Origin: Promethearchaeota archaeon
Lineage (GTDB): Archaea; Asgardarchaeota; Lokiarchaeia; Sigynarchaeales; SOKP01
Reading direction: 5' to 3'
Assembly: GCA_019894655.1 (NCBI GenBank)
Contig: JAGXNZ010000066.1
Coordinates: 1 to 8,694, forward strand
DNA: 8,694 nucleotides
Shown here: piece after piece, positions 1 through 6,667 of the stretch
Layout: each line of letters starts with the position of its first letter
Numbering within the stretch: the stretch's first letter is position 1
Made by a program: the position numbers and the translations under genes
Notes under the pieces: model-generated
Told to the model about the DNA's origin: nothing
Seen by the model: only the letters and a program-made list of their open reading frames with translations
Database searches by the model: none

Positions 1-368
1 AACTTTTGCACCAATTCAGGATGTTTTTCAGCAAACGCCCATGCGACAATTCCACCCCAATCGTGCCCGGCAAGGAAAGCCTTTCCTAATTTTAAAGTTT
101 CGATCAAACCTTTAATGTCATCTATTAAAAGCTCGATTTTATAATTTTCTACGCCCTCTGGCTTGTCAGACAAATTATATCCACGCATATCAGGGATAAT
201 CAATTGATACTTATTTTTAAGGCCCGAAATTACGCTTTTCCAACCGTACCAAAAATCTGGAAATCCATGAAGTAGAATTAAGGGTGGACCTTCCCCTATC
301 ATAACAGTGTGAAGCTTTATCCCATTTGTTTTAATCATTATTTCTTCAATTTCATCAAATATTTCCAT
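1..368 (-). CDS. Alpha/beta hydrolase, epoxide hydrolase-like (partial, runs off left edge)
   Basis: This is the N-terminal 122 residues of an alpha/beta-hydrolase-fold enzyme; the C-terminal part, with the catalytic acid and His, lies outside the window. An HGFPDFWYGW segment at about residues 34-43 matches the oxyanion-hole HGxP motif. GHDWGG at 101-106 is the nucleophile elbow, with Asp103 as nucleophile. DMRGYNLSDKP at 60-70 is the usual strand-4 loop. An Asp rather than Ser nucleophile points to the epoxide hydrolase/haloalkane dehalogenase branch rather than esterases; HGFP plus GHDWGG favours epoxide hydrolase. The enzyme should be soluble, as no signal peptide is seen. The start at 368 is the longest; Met11 (codon at 338-336), just before TNGIKLH where many family members begin, is an alternative. 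It reads away from the rest of the window. The substrate cannot be told. Confidence 0.88.
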   Translation of the reverse strand, partial: MEIFDEIEEIMIKTNGIKLHTVMIGEGPPLILLHGFPDFWYGWKSVISGLKNKYQLIIPDMRGYNLSDKPEGVENYKIELLIDDIKGLIETLKLGKAFLAGHDWGGIVAWAFAEKHPELVQK

Positions 369-381
369 TTTTATTTACCAT

Positions 382-393
382 TTTTATATTATA
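382..393 (-). promoter_or_regulatory. Possible TATA box for the alpha/beta hydrolase
   Basis: On the minus strand this reads TATAATATAAAA, and its 3' edge is 13 nt upstream of the ATG at 368. Archaeal TATA boxes are centred about 26 nt upstream of transcription start. That would put the start near the first codons, which fits a leaderless message or use of the internal Met11. The region is very AT-rich, so a chance match is possible. Confidence 0.3.
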
Positions 394-589
394 CTAATTA
401 AATTATGCTCTATTGATTTTCCTTCAATATAAATTAAACTTATAGACAATAGATCTTACCCGAAATAATGGACAATAGGGACTAACAAATTGTATATATA
501 ATTTTAAATGATTGAATTAAAAATATTTTCAAATAAATTTGTGAAGAAAAATTAAAATATAAAGAGATTTTTAAAAAAATTTTACAGAA

Positions 590-799
590 TTATTCAAAAT
601 AACTGTTAAAGGAATCTTCAAAATCCTTTATACAGGCGTTATTAAGTTCAGCAAATTTATAACTCCCTTTTGGTAGTTTTTCCTCTTTCGAAAAATGTTT
701 CTTAAGAGAACTTTCAAAATCACGTGCACTTAAACTTCTTTGTTCGGCGAACTGAATTTCGCCAAAAAATTTCAGATATTCTGGTGTACTATTACTCAT
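590..799 (-). CDS. Small hypothetical protein, 69 aa
   Basis: I do not recognise this family. The frame is open for 73 codons from a GTG at 811, but I prefer the ATG at 799 (69 residues) because the GTG lies inside an A/T-rich promoter-like stretch. The product is soluble, charged and mostly helical in appearance, with one cysteine, no membrane segment and no zinc motif. Asp/Glu, Lys and Phe are frequent (for example KKHFSKEEKLPKGSY and KDFEDSF). Its amino-acid composition looks like real protein rather than a frame shadow, and no larger gene overlaps it. No SD sequence precedes either start. A tandem 8-bp repeat and an 8-bp-arm inverted repeat lie just upstream and could be its control region. 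It may be a small regulatory or partner protein, but nothing shows that directly. Confidence 0.5.
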   Translation of the reverse strand: MSNSTPEYLKFFGEIQFAEQRSLSARDFESSLKKHFSKEEKLPKGSYKFAELNNACIKDFEDSFNSYFE

Positions 800-822
800 T
801 TTTATATTCACTTTTTATATGC

Positions 823-841
823 TTACTAAATTTTTACTAAA
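823..841. repeat. Tandem direct repeat, 11-bp period, upstream of the small ORF
   Basis: TTACTAAA occurs at 823-830 and again at 834-841. The copies start 11 bp apart, about one helical turn, so a protein could bind both on the same face of the DNA. They lie 24-42 bp upstream of the small minus-strand ORF's ATG. This is operator-like geometry, but the surrounding sequence is AT-rich and chance cannot be excluded. Confidence 0.35.
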
Positions 842-844
842 ATG

Positions 845-866
845 ATGATCTAATCTAATAGATCAT
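845..866. promoter_or_regulatory. Inverted repeat, possible operator
   Basis: ATGATCTA at 845-852 and TAGATCAT at 859-866 are perfect 8-bp inverted arms around a 6-bp spacer. The spacing suits a dimeric helix-turn-helix regulator. It lies next to the 823-841 direct repeat, between the divergent small ORF and the plus-strand SWIM gene. No regulator gene sits beside it in the window, so its use is inferred from symmetry alone. Confidence 0.35.
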
Positions 867-1223
867 AAATGGAAAGTCTATCTTTTAAACATTTTGATTA
901 TATTCCTAAGAGTAAAGTTATGTAAAATTCGCTGTCCGAAACCTTTCCCTAATATACATCCATAAATTTTTACAAGAAATTAATAAACAAATGATAAAAT
1001 ATGATAATAGATTTTTATTTTTTCGAACAAGAGTAATGAAGGAAAAAGTCACTTAATATTCTTTTATTCACTAGTAATAGTGCGAAATTTACAATATTTA
1101 AGGAGCTCCTAAGTTCTTAATTAAAGGTTAGAAAAGTCATTATTTACAAGAAAGGAAAATTCTTTTATTGTTAAATAACATTGAAATAAGTTACAGAAAA
1201 AAAGTTATTATGTTGAAAAAAGT

Positions 1224-2126
1224 ATGAGTAAAAAACTAGACGATAAGACTTATATGAAATATCTCCTCCAATCTTTAAATATCGATGGCTTAAAAAGCAT
1301 CTGTAGAGATTTTGATATTAAAGGATATTCAAAATTCAAGAAATCAGAATTGATCGATTTTGTTCTTGATTCTTTAGCTGAAGAAGAACTTAAAGATTTG
1401 CTTACACAAAAAGAATTGGATATTATTTCTAGCGAAATTGAAATAGCTGTTAAAAAAATTAATGGTGAAGATCGAGAATCTATTAATAATATTAAGATAG
1501 TTAACGATAAGAACCATGAAATAGAGCTCAAGTTCAAAGGATTTAATTGGGAGGTTGGTTCTTATTTGTCAATAACTCCAAATAACATTCACGATCCTGA
1601 ACGAGACTGCGATTGTAGAGTAGGCTCAAATATGGGCTTGTGTAACCATTTTTGGGTTGGATTTATTTACTCATTAAAGAAAAATTACATTAAATTATCA
1701 GATTGGAAACTTACTACCCTACCAAAAGATTTTGGAAAAAAGGTGGAAAATATTGTTATAAAGGATGGAAGTTTAATTAATGAAGGAGCTGTTAGTTCCC
1801 TTCTAGCTAAGCACAAAAGAATAACTATTTATGAAGCCGCAATAACAGATATAGAAGAGAAAGAAGATGACTTCCAAGGGAATATAACCACCTATTATCT
1901 AATAACCTTAAAAGATATTGAATATGGTCCTCAATTGAAAAAAAAAAGCGATTACAGAAAAGAAGATATTGAAAATATTGACAAATTAATTATAAGGGCA
2001 AGCGAAAATCTTTATTCCAACGACAAGTTTAAATTAGGAGATAAGATTACATGCAACGGCGGAGTAAATAAGGATAGGATTTTGGGATTTATGTTAAAGA
2101 GGGTTACGGGGTTAAAGAAAATATAA
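1224..2126 (+). CDS. SWIM zinc-finger protein with SAP-like N-terminal helix-extended-loop-helix
   Basis: This is a 300-residue soluble protein, probably nucleic-acid binding. Residues about 18-50 (GLKSICRDFDIKGYSKFKKS and the ELIDFVLDSL that follows) resemble a SAP/Rho-N helix-loop-helix, a short DNA/RNA-binding fold. Residues 129-142 form a SWIM zinc finger of pattern CxC-x8-CxH: Cys129, Cys131, Cys140, His142. A beta-rich segment (about 172-300) ends in KLGDKITCNGGVNKDR and may be a small barrel, though I cannot name it. SWIM domains bind DNA or proteins and occur in SWI2/SNF2 ATPases, MuDR transposases and stand-alone archaeal proteins; no ATPase or transposase motifs are present here. 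The start is the first in-frame ATG and has no SD. It ends 5 nt before the nicotinate phosphoribosyltransferase gene, so the two are probably co-transcribed. The cellular role is unknown. Confidence 0.8.
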   Translation: MSKKLDDKTYMKYLLQSLNIDGLKSICRDFDIKGYSKFKKSELIDFVLDSLAEEELKDLLTQKELDIISSEIEIAVKKINGEDRESINNIKIVNDKNHEIELKFKGFNWEVGSYLSITPNNIHDPERDCDCRVGSNMGLCNHFWVGFIYSLKKNYIKLSDWKLTTLPKDFGKKVENIVIKDGSLINEGAVSSLLAKHKRITIYEAAITDIEEKEDDFQGNITTYYLITLKDIEYGPQLKKKSDYRKEDIENIDKLIIRASENLYSNDKFKLGDKITCNGGVNKDRILGFMLKRVTGLKKI

Positions 2127-2131
2127 TTTAG

Positions 2132-3520
2132 ATGATAACAATGAAAAATCCAAAGTCGGGATTCGTTCACGACCAAAATTTTATCTTGAGTACTGATTTT
2201 TACGAACTAACAATGGGCGCAGCTTATTACCAATACAATCTCGATAATAATATTAATGAAGAGGATGATATTGCTGTTTTTGATTTTTTTATAAGGAAAT
2301 ATCCAAAAAATCGAAATTACTTAATTTTTGCTGGTTTAGAGCAGGTGATTCATTATCTACAGAATGCAAGATTTACTGAAAAAACGATAGATTTTCTGAG
2401 AAAAAAAGAGGTATTTAAAAAAATCGATTCTAGTTTTTTTGACGATTATTTACCTAGATTTAAATTCAAATTAAATGTGTGGGCAATGAGAGAAGGTAAC
2501 TACTTCTTTCCCAATGAGCCTATTATGAAGATTCAAGGCCCGATGTTCCACGCTCAATTGGCAGAAACCTATATTTTAAATGTTATTAATTATCAGACTC
2601 TCGTTGCGTCGAAAGCTTCTCGAATAAGAAATGTAGCGCAAGACAAGATTTTGTTAGAGTTTGGTACGAGAAGATCGCACAGCCCCCTTGCTGGCGTTTA
2701 TGCTGCGAGAGCTAGTTATATCGCTGGTTTTAACGGCACTAGCAATGTAATCGCGGATATTGAACTTGGGATTACTTCAAGCGGGACAATGGCTCATAGT
2801 TTTATACAAAGATTTGATACAGAAATGGAGAGTTTCGATGTTTATAATAATATCTATGGAGATAATTCCGTCCTCTTAATTGATACATTTGATACGGAAA
2901 AAGCCGCCAAAAAGGTATCCAAATATAAAAACACCATTAGAGCTGTCAGGATAGACTCTGGTGATTTCATTGAACACTCCAAAAAAGTGAGAAAAATTTT
3001 AGATGAAAATGGGTGTGAAAAAGTCTTGATCGTTGCGAGTTCCGATCTGAACGAATATAAAATAAAAAAAATCTTAGAGAGTAACGCACCCATAGATGTT
3101 TTTGGAGTTGGAACAGAATTAGCGACTTCTCGTGACGAACCAACCATAGCGGGGGTTTATAAGCTGATAGAATATAATAGTAAACCAAAAATAAAAATAA
3201 GTGAAGATAAATTGACCTATCCTGGTAAAAAGCAAATCTACAGAATTTATAATAGGCAAGGAAAGTTTATCGAAGATATCTTAATGTTAGATAATGAACC
3301 AGCACCTCCAAATTCAGAAACACTTCTTATTCCTGTGATGAAAGAAGGATTACTAATGACAGAATTACCTGATCTGAATAATATTCAACAATATTATAGT
3401 GAAAATATTGAAAAATTGCCAAATAAATTTAAAGAATTGGACGAGAATCATATTTTTAAAGTTAAAATCTCTGAGAACTTGAGTGAACTCACAAAATCAT
3501 TAACTGAGAAATTTACCTAA
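2132..3520 (+). CDS. pncB: Nicotinate phosphoribosyltransferase
   Basis: It converts nicotinate, PRPP and (in this family) ATP to nicotinate mononucleotide, the Preiss-Handler entry to NAD salvage, in the cytosol. At 462 residues it has normal length. Recognisable blocks: TDFYELTMG at 21-29; FDFFIRKYPKNRNYLIFAGL at about 50-69; EFGTRRSHSP at 176-185 (nicotinate/phosphate pocket); GTMAHSF at 218-224 with His222 as the expected phospho-histidine; RIDSGD at 273-278; and FGVGTEL at 324-330. All key motifs are intact. The start at 2132 gives MITMKN; Met4 at 2141 is equally plausible because neither has a clear SD. The upstream SWIM gene ends only 5 nt away, suggesting one message. A T-rich stretch after the stop may end it. 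The family call is firm; symbol by family membership. Confidence 0.95.
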   Translation: MITMKNPKSGFVHDQNFILSTDFYELTMGAAYYQYNLDNNINEEDDIAVFDFFIRKYPKNRNYLIFAGLEQVIHYLQNARFTEKTIDFLRKKEVFKKIDSSFFDDYLPRFKFKLNVWAMREGNYFFPNEPIMKIQGPMFHAQLAETYILNVINYQTLVASKASRIRNVAQDKILLEFGTRRSHSPLAGVYAARASYIAGFNGTSNVIADIELGITSSGTMAHSFIQRFDTEMESFDVYNNIYGDNSVLLIDTFDTEKAAKKVSKYKNTIRAVRIDSGDFIEHSKKVRKILDENGCEKVLIVASSDLNEYKIKKILESNAPIDVFGVGTELATSRDEPTIAGVYKLIEYNSKPKIKISEDKLTYPGKKQIYRIYNRQGKFIEDILMLDNEPAPPNSETLLIPVMKEGLLMTELPDLNNIQQYYSENIEKLPNKFKELDENHIFKVKISENLSELTKSLTEKFT

Positions 3521-3580
3521 TCTTTATTTTTAAATTAAAATGATTATTAGATAATAGAAGAGAAATATAGTTTTAGTGCT

Positions 3581-4648
3581 ATGACAGTAAATACTTATGA
3601 GAAATTAAGAGAGTTCCTAGATCATTTTCCGATAGGTTTCCGTAAAACTAAATCTGGAGTTGAGATTGAAATCCTAAAGCGCCTATTTACTGAAGAAGAA
3701 GCTGAATTGGCTACATTCTTAACTATAAGACCAGAACGAGCCCGGAGTATTGCAAGAAGAGCAGGTAAGAATTTAGTTAGTATAGAAAACATGCTTGAAG
3801 TAATGGCAAAGAAAGGACTCATTTTCCGGGCACGACGAGATAACAAGACTCTATATAACTCTGCTCCTTTTATGATAGGGTTGTACGAATACTCTGTCAA
3901 AATAATTGATAAAGAATTAGCTCAACTTTTTAAAGAGTATTACCATGCAGCTGGTCTTGAAGAGATAGGAGTAAGTAATATTCCCGGTTTTAAAGTGATT
4001 CCCTTAGAAGAGACTATTCAAACTGAAACCACGCTCTTTCCGTACCAAATGCTTGAAGAATCAATAAGGAATGCGCGAGTCATTGCTGTAGCTGACTGCG
4101 TTTGTCGAAAAGAATCACAGCTGTTAAATGAAGGATGTAGCCATCCTATGGAAACTTGTTTAAGCTTCGGATCTGCTGCTGAATATTATATAGAAAATAA
4201 TATCGGAAGAAAAATATCATCAAAAGAAGCAATTCAAATCATTAAAGAAACAGATGAAGCTGGGTTAGTTCATGCGGGAGCAAATTCAAAGCACCTCTCT
4301 AATATCTGTAACTGCTGCCCTTGTTGCTGTGTCTCCATGAAGGGCATAACTCAATTTGGACAAGATAAGCAAAAATTCATGAATGCAGTGTTTGAATCAA
4401 TTATTGATGATGAAATATGTGTTGCTTGCGGAAATTGTGTTGAAAGGTGTCCGGTTAAAGCTATAACTATGGAAGATATTGCATTAGTGAATCGGGATTT
4501 ATGCCTTGGATGTGGTTTATGCGCGAGTGTTTGTCCAGAAGAAGCGATTAGCTTGAAACCAAGAGAAGATGGTGAAGAACCATTTAACAGAGTGCTTGAT
4601 ATGGGAGTGGCAATTATTGAAGCTAAAAGAAGAAATATTCAATTATAA
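3581..4648 (+). CDS. Winged-helix-like, Cys-rich and 2x[4Fe-4S] ferredoxin-domain protein
   Basis: This is a 355-residue soluble Fe-S protein with three parts. Residues about 35-95 look like a winged helix (LATFLTIRPERARSIARRAG followed by a helix and an RARRDNKTLYN wing). The middle (about 165-255) is cysteine-rich: Cys173 and Cys175 in ADCVCRKE, Cys186, Cys193, then Cys243, Cys245, Cys246 and Cys248-250 in NICNCCPCCC, enough to bind one or more extra clusters. The C-terminus has two ferredoxin motifs, CxxCxxCxxxCP: Cys280/283/286/290 and Cys308/311/314/318. Proteins of this layout are common in anaerobic archaea and bacteria and are usually annotated only as 4Fe-4S proteins. The winged helix could make it a redox-sensing regulator or merely a protein-interaction module. 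No SD is seen. It is preceded by a 60-nt gap from pncB and followed by 273 nt before tes, so it may be transcribed alone. Confidence 0.85.
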   Translation: MTVNTYEKLREFLDHFPIGFRKTKSGVEIEILKRLFTEEEAELATFLTIRPERARSIARRAGKNLVSIENMLEVMAKKGLIFRARRDNKTLYNSAPFMIGLYEYSVKIIDKELAQLFKEYYHAAGLEEIGVSNIPGFKVIPLEETIQTETTLFPYQMLEESIRNARVIAVADCVCRKESQLLNEGCSHPMETCLSFGSAAEYYIENNIGRKISSKEAIQIIKETDEAGLVHAGANSKHLSNICNCCPCCCVSMKGITQFGQDKQKFMNAVFESIIDDEICVACGNCVERCPVKAITMEDIALVNRDLCLGCGLCASVCPEEAISLKPREDGEEPFNRVLDMGVAIIEAKRRNIQL

Positions 4649-4676
4649 TAATCAAAAATAGAAGGAAAAATTTAAA

Positions 4677-4690
4677 ATTATTATAATAAT
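4677..4690. repeat. 14-bp AT palindrome downstream of the ferredoxin-domain gene
   Basis: ATTATTATAATAAT is a perfect palindrome 28 nt after the stop codon at 4648. It contains no G or C, so a hairpin would be weak, and AT palindromes are frequent by chance here. A T-rich stretch at about 4720-4735 follows and could serve as an archaeal terminator. Confidence 0.25.
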
Positions 4691-4743
4691 ATCACAAAAA
4701 CGCTTAAACTCAGAGTAAATTATTTTATTATTAAATCGATACC

Positions 4744-4753
4744 TTTATAAATA
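4744..4753 (+). promoter_or_regulatory. TATA box, probable tes promoter
   Basis: TTTATAAATA is the best archaeal TATA-box match in the window. It lies in the gap between the ferredoxin-domain gene and the radical SAM gene. Transcription would be expected to start about 22-28 nt downstream, around 4770-4778, close to a small GC-richer patch (GCCAAAGGGGTTGCG, 4768-4782). That leaves an unusually long leader of about 145 nt before the ATG at 4922. Confidence 0.5.
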
Positions 4754-4771
4754 GATCTAATAAAATAGCCA

Positions 4772-4921
4772 AAGGGGTTGCGATTTTAAGTTTTAAAACT
4801 TATTACTAACTTTGATATTATTAATAATAGATAATATCTGAAATAGTTTAAATAGCTTAAAAATTAATCTTGTTTAATTAAACTATTAATTAAAATTTTA
4901 CATAAAGGTGTAAAATTAAAT
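4772..4921 (+). promoter_or_regulatory. Long tes 5' leader with three inverted repeats
   Basis: If the TATA box at 4744 is used, the tes message has a leader of about 145-150 nt. It contains a 16-bp perfect palindrome TAAGTTTTAAAACTTA (4787-4802). Next is an 8-bp stem, GATATTAT/ATAATATC (4814-4821 with 4831-4838, 9-nt loop). Last is a 10-bp stem, AATAGTTTAA/TTAAACTATT (4842-4851 with 4878-4887, 26-nt loop). The last stem ends about 20 nt before the SD. These could be operators or an RNA structure controlling translation. All are AT pairs apart from one G-C pair in each, so stability is low and chance formation is a real alternative. No known riboswitch is recognised. Confidence 0.35.
4906..4910 (+). 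promoter_or_regulatory. SD sequence for the radical SAM gene
   Basis: AGGTG, complementary to the archaeal 16S rRNA 3' end, lies 11 nt before the ATG at 4922. The spacing is slightly long but supports this start. It contrasts with most other genes in the window, which lack an SD. Confidence 0.5.
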
Positions 4922-6667
4922 ATGTATCATTTAGACGGAACAGATGTTTTAGAAGAAAAATATTACAGAAAAACTTCAAGTGTGTGCCCAGAATGCCTTG
5001 AAAGGATAGATGCTGTAGTCCAAGAAGAAGACGATGGAAAAATCTATATGGTTAAAAATTGCAAAGAACATGGTGATTTTAAGGATATAATTAGTTCCAA
5101 CGCAAAGTATTATAAGTGGACTCACTTCCAGATGAAAAATACTAACGGGACAATCGCTTGGCAATTCGAAAAAGACGGTGAAGCAAATCCAGCTGATTGT
5201 GCTTCAGACGATGAAAGAGGATGCCCCTATAATTGTGGATTATGTAATGAACACTTATCAACTTGTACTTTGGCATTAATAGACTTAACAAATCGGTGTA
5301 ATTTCAATTGTAATTTCTGTTATGCGAATGTCCAAAAATCTGGATATTTAGTTGAACCATCATTAGAAGAAATCGATAGAATAATGAAACACTTTAGAAG
5401 CAAACCAATCCCTGCTGTTGCGATTATGTTTACTGGAGGAGAACCTACGGTCAGAAAGGATTTTCCTGAAATTTGTAAAATGGCAAAAGATCATGGATTT
5501 CAAGAAGTAATAGTCGCTACAAACGGATATGGATTCCAGAAAAAAAACGGTGGACTTGAATGGACTAAGAAAGTTTTTGAAATGGGTTTAGATACTCTAT
5601 ATTTACAATTTGATGGGATAAATAACGCGACTTACGAGAAGACAAGGGGCATTAAGAATCTAATGCCATACAAAATGCGTGTTGTAGAAAATTGTAGAAA
5701 AGTTGGATTGTCATCCATTAATTTGGTTGCAACGATTGTAAAAGGGATTACAGATATTGAAGTTGGAAATATAATTCAGTTTTCTCTTGATAATATTGAT
5801 GTTGTAAGGGGAATAACCTTCCAACCTGTGTCCTTATGTGGTCGTATTACAGCTGAAGAGATGGACGAGTTAAGAATTACTAACGCTGATGTGATAAAAG
5901 AAATCGAAAATCAAACCGGCGGCAAAATCAGAATGGATGAAGCATGGTATCCACTGACAACTATTGTCGAATTCGGGAGAATAATCGCTTACCTCGCTGA
6001 TGTGGAACCAATTGAATTTACCTGCTCGCCTGATTGTGGCTTCGCAACCTATTTGGTTGTGGATCCCGACACGAAAGAAATGGTTCCTATTATGGATTAC
6101 TTCGATCCTTTGAAGATCATTGATTTTGCCAACCGATTTTGGGAGAAAGTAAAACATAAAGAAAAACAACCAATTACTTTCTTTGAAGGAATGTTAGGTG
6201 ATATGGGTAAAACTTTAGATAGCGGTCTTAATTTGCTAGATAAAACACAACTTCGAGCCCGATTCCTATTAGGAATATTACAATATACTAAGAAACCTGG
6301 TAAGCTCATGGAAATGTTCAGTAGATTACTATTGAATGGTGATTGGGAAAGCATTAGCTCTTTCACGCACGGCACACTTCTTCTCTCCAGTATGCACTTC
6401 CAAGACGCATATAACATGGATATAGAGCGTGTTAAAAGGTGTATCGTTCATTTCGGCGTAGCAATGCCCGATGGCTCTGTTAAAGAAATAAGTTTTTGTA
6501 CGATGAACACGATCCATCGTGAAAGTATCGAGAAACAAGTAGCTAAAAAAATAACGGAAAAAGTCAGAGAAGAGTTCGACACGACGAGAGGTCAAACGAG
6601 AGAGGAGATTCAACAAGAAGTCGCTCAGAACGGAGGAATAAGAAAAACGGAGTTAGGTGAAGAATAA
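4922..6667 (+). CDS. tes: Radical SAM protein of the MJ0619/tetraether synthase (Tes) family
   Basis: Tes joins two diether lipid tails by a radical C-C coupling to make membrane-spanning (GDGT/macrocyclic) archaeal lipids. This 581-residue protein has the family's multi-cluster layout. An N-terminal Cys22-x2-Cys25 with Cys47-x2-His50 sits where Tes carries a rubredoxin-like iron. Cys93, Cys101, Cys105, Cys108 and Cys115 could hold an extra cluster. The radical SAM triad CNFNCNFC is Cys126, Cys130, Cys133, with the SAM-binding GGEP at 172-175. C-terminal Cys368, Cys372 (TCSPDCG), Cys507 and Cys526 (SFCTMN) could hold a third [4Fe-4S]. The C-terminal ~45 residues are a highly charged, likely helical tail. 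The same family (COG1964) was earlier linked to methanopterin methylation in Methanocaldococcus, so paralogues with other substrates exist. The radical SAM call is certain and Tes is likely. Its stop abuts the next gene's ATG. Confidence 0.8.
   Translation: MYHLDGTDVLEEKYYRKTSSVCPECLERIDAVVQEEDDGKIYMVKNCKEHGDFKDIISSNAKYYKWTHFQMKNTNGTIAWQFEKDGEANPADCASDDERGCPYNCGLCNEHLSTCTLALIDLTNRCNFNCNFCYANVQKSGYLVEPSLEEIDRIMKHFRSKPIPAVAIMFTGGEPTVRKDFPEICKMAKDHGFQEVIVATNGYGFQKKNGGLEWTKKVFEMGLDTLYLQFDGINNATYEKTRGIKNLMPYKMRVVENCRKVGLSSINLVATIVKGITDIEVGNIIQFSLDNIDVVRGITFQPVSLCGRITAEEMDELRITNADVIKEIENQTGGKIRMDEAWYPLTTIVEFGRIIAYLADVEPIEFTCSPDCGFATYLVVDPDTKEMVPIMDYFDPLKIIDFANRFWEKVKHKEKQPITFFEGMLGDMGKTLDSGLNLLDKTQLRARFLLGILQYTKKPGKLMEMFSRLLLNGDWESISSFTHGTLLLSSMHFQDAYNMDIERVKRCIVHFGVAMPDGSVKEISFCTMNTIHRESIEKQVAKKITEKVREEFDTTRGQTREEIQQEVAQNGGIRKTELGEE
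6655..6660 (+). promoter_or_regulatory. Strong SD inside the tes 3' end for the 95-aa gene
   Basis: AGGTGA, a near-perfect anti-SD match, lies within the last tes codons, 7 nt before the ATG at 6668. It is the best-placed ribosome site in the window. It argues that the small downstream ORF is real and is translated in coupling with tes. Confidence 0.7.

Larger units (their letters stand above)
812..1223. other. Divergent intergenic region, 412 nt
   Basis: This stretch separates the minus-strand small ORF from the plus-strand SWIM gene. Apart from the repeats at 823-866 it holds a 10-bp palindrome AGGAGCTCCT at 1101-1110. It also holds a short inverted repeat, TGTTA-AA-TAACA, at 1169-1180 that overlaps a TATA-like TTAAATAA about 46 nt before the ATG at 1224. 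The latter could be the SWIM gene promoter with an overlapping operator. I see no tRNA or other structured RNA: there is no GC-rich island and no CCA or T-loop signature. No ORF of useful length is present beyond 6-10 codons. Confidence 0.4.

Noticed and set aside
445..478. GACAATAG twice, 26 bp apart, as a possible operator or repeat array
   Set aside because: There are only two short copies, with no further units and no symmetry; not distinguishable from chance in AT-rich DNA.
812..1223. Possible tRNA, CRISPR or other RNA gene in the largest gap
   Set aside because: No GC-rich folded segment, no regularly spaced repeats of CRISPR length and no tRNA arm signatures were found by eye.
1250..1537. 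Minus-strand open frame of 95 codons inside the SWIM gene
   Set aside because: It is fully antisense to a gene with recognisable motifs, has a Ser/Leu/Ile-rich composition typical of an antisense frame, and has no upstream signals.
2854..3188. Two overlapping minus-strand frames inside pncB
   Set aside because: Both are antisense to conserved nicotinate phosphoribosyltransferase coding sequence; neither resembles a known protein.
5870..6616. Three overlapping minus-strand frames of 95-106 codons inside tes
   Set aside because: They overlap one another and a conserved enzyme; their Phe/Ser/Arg-rich composition is that expected of reverse-complement reading.
4922..6667. Annotation solely as a methanopterin-biosynthesis radical SAM methylase
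   Set aside because: That role was proposed for the Methanocaldococcus member of the same family, but the later tetraether synthase assignment fits the multi-cluster layout, and no methanopterin genes are in the window.
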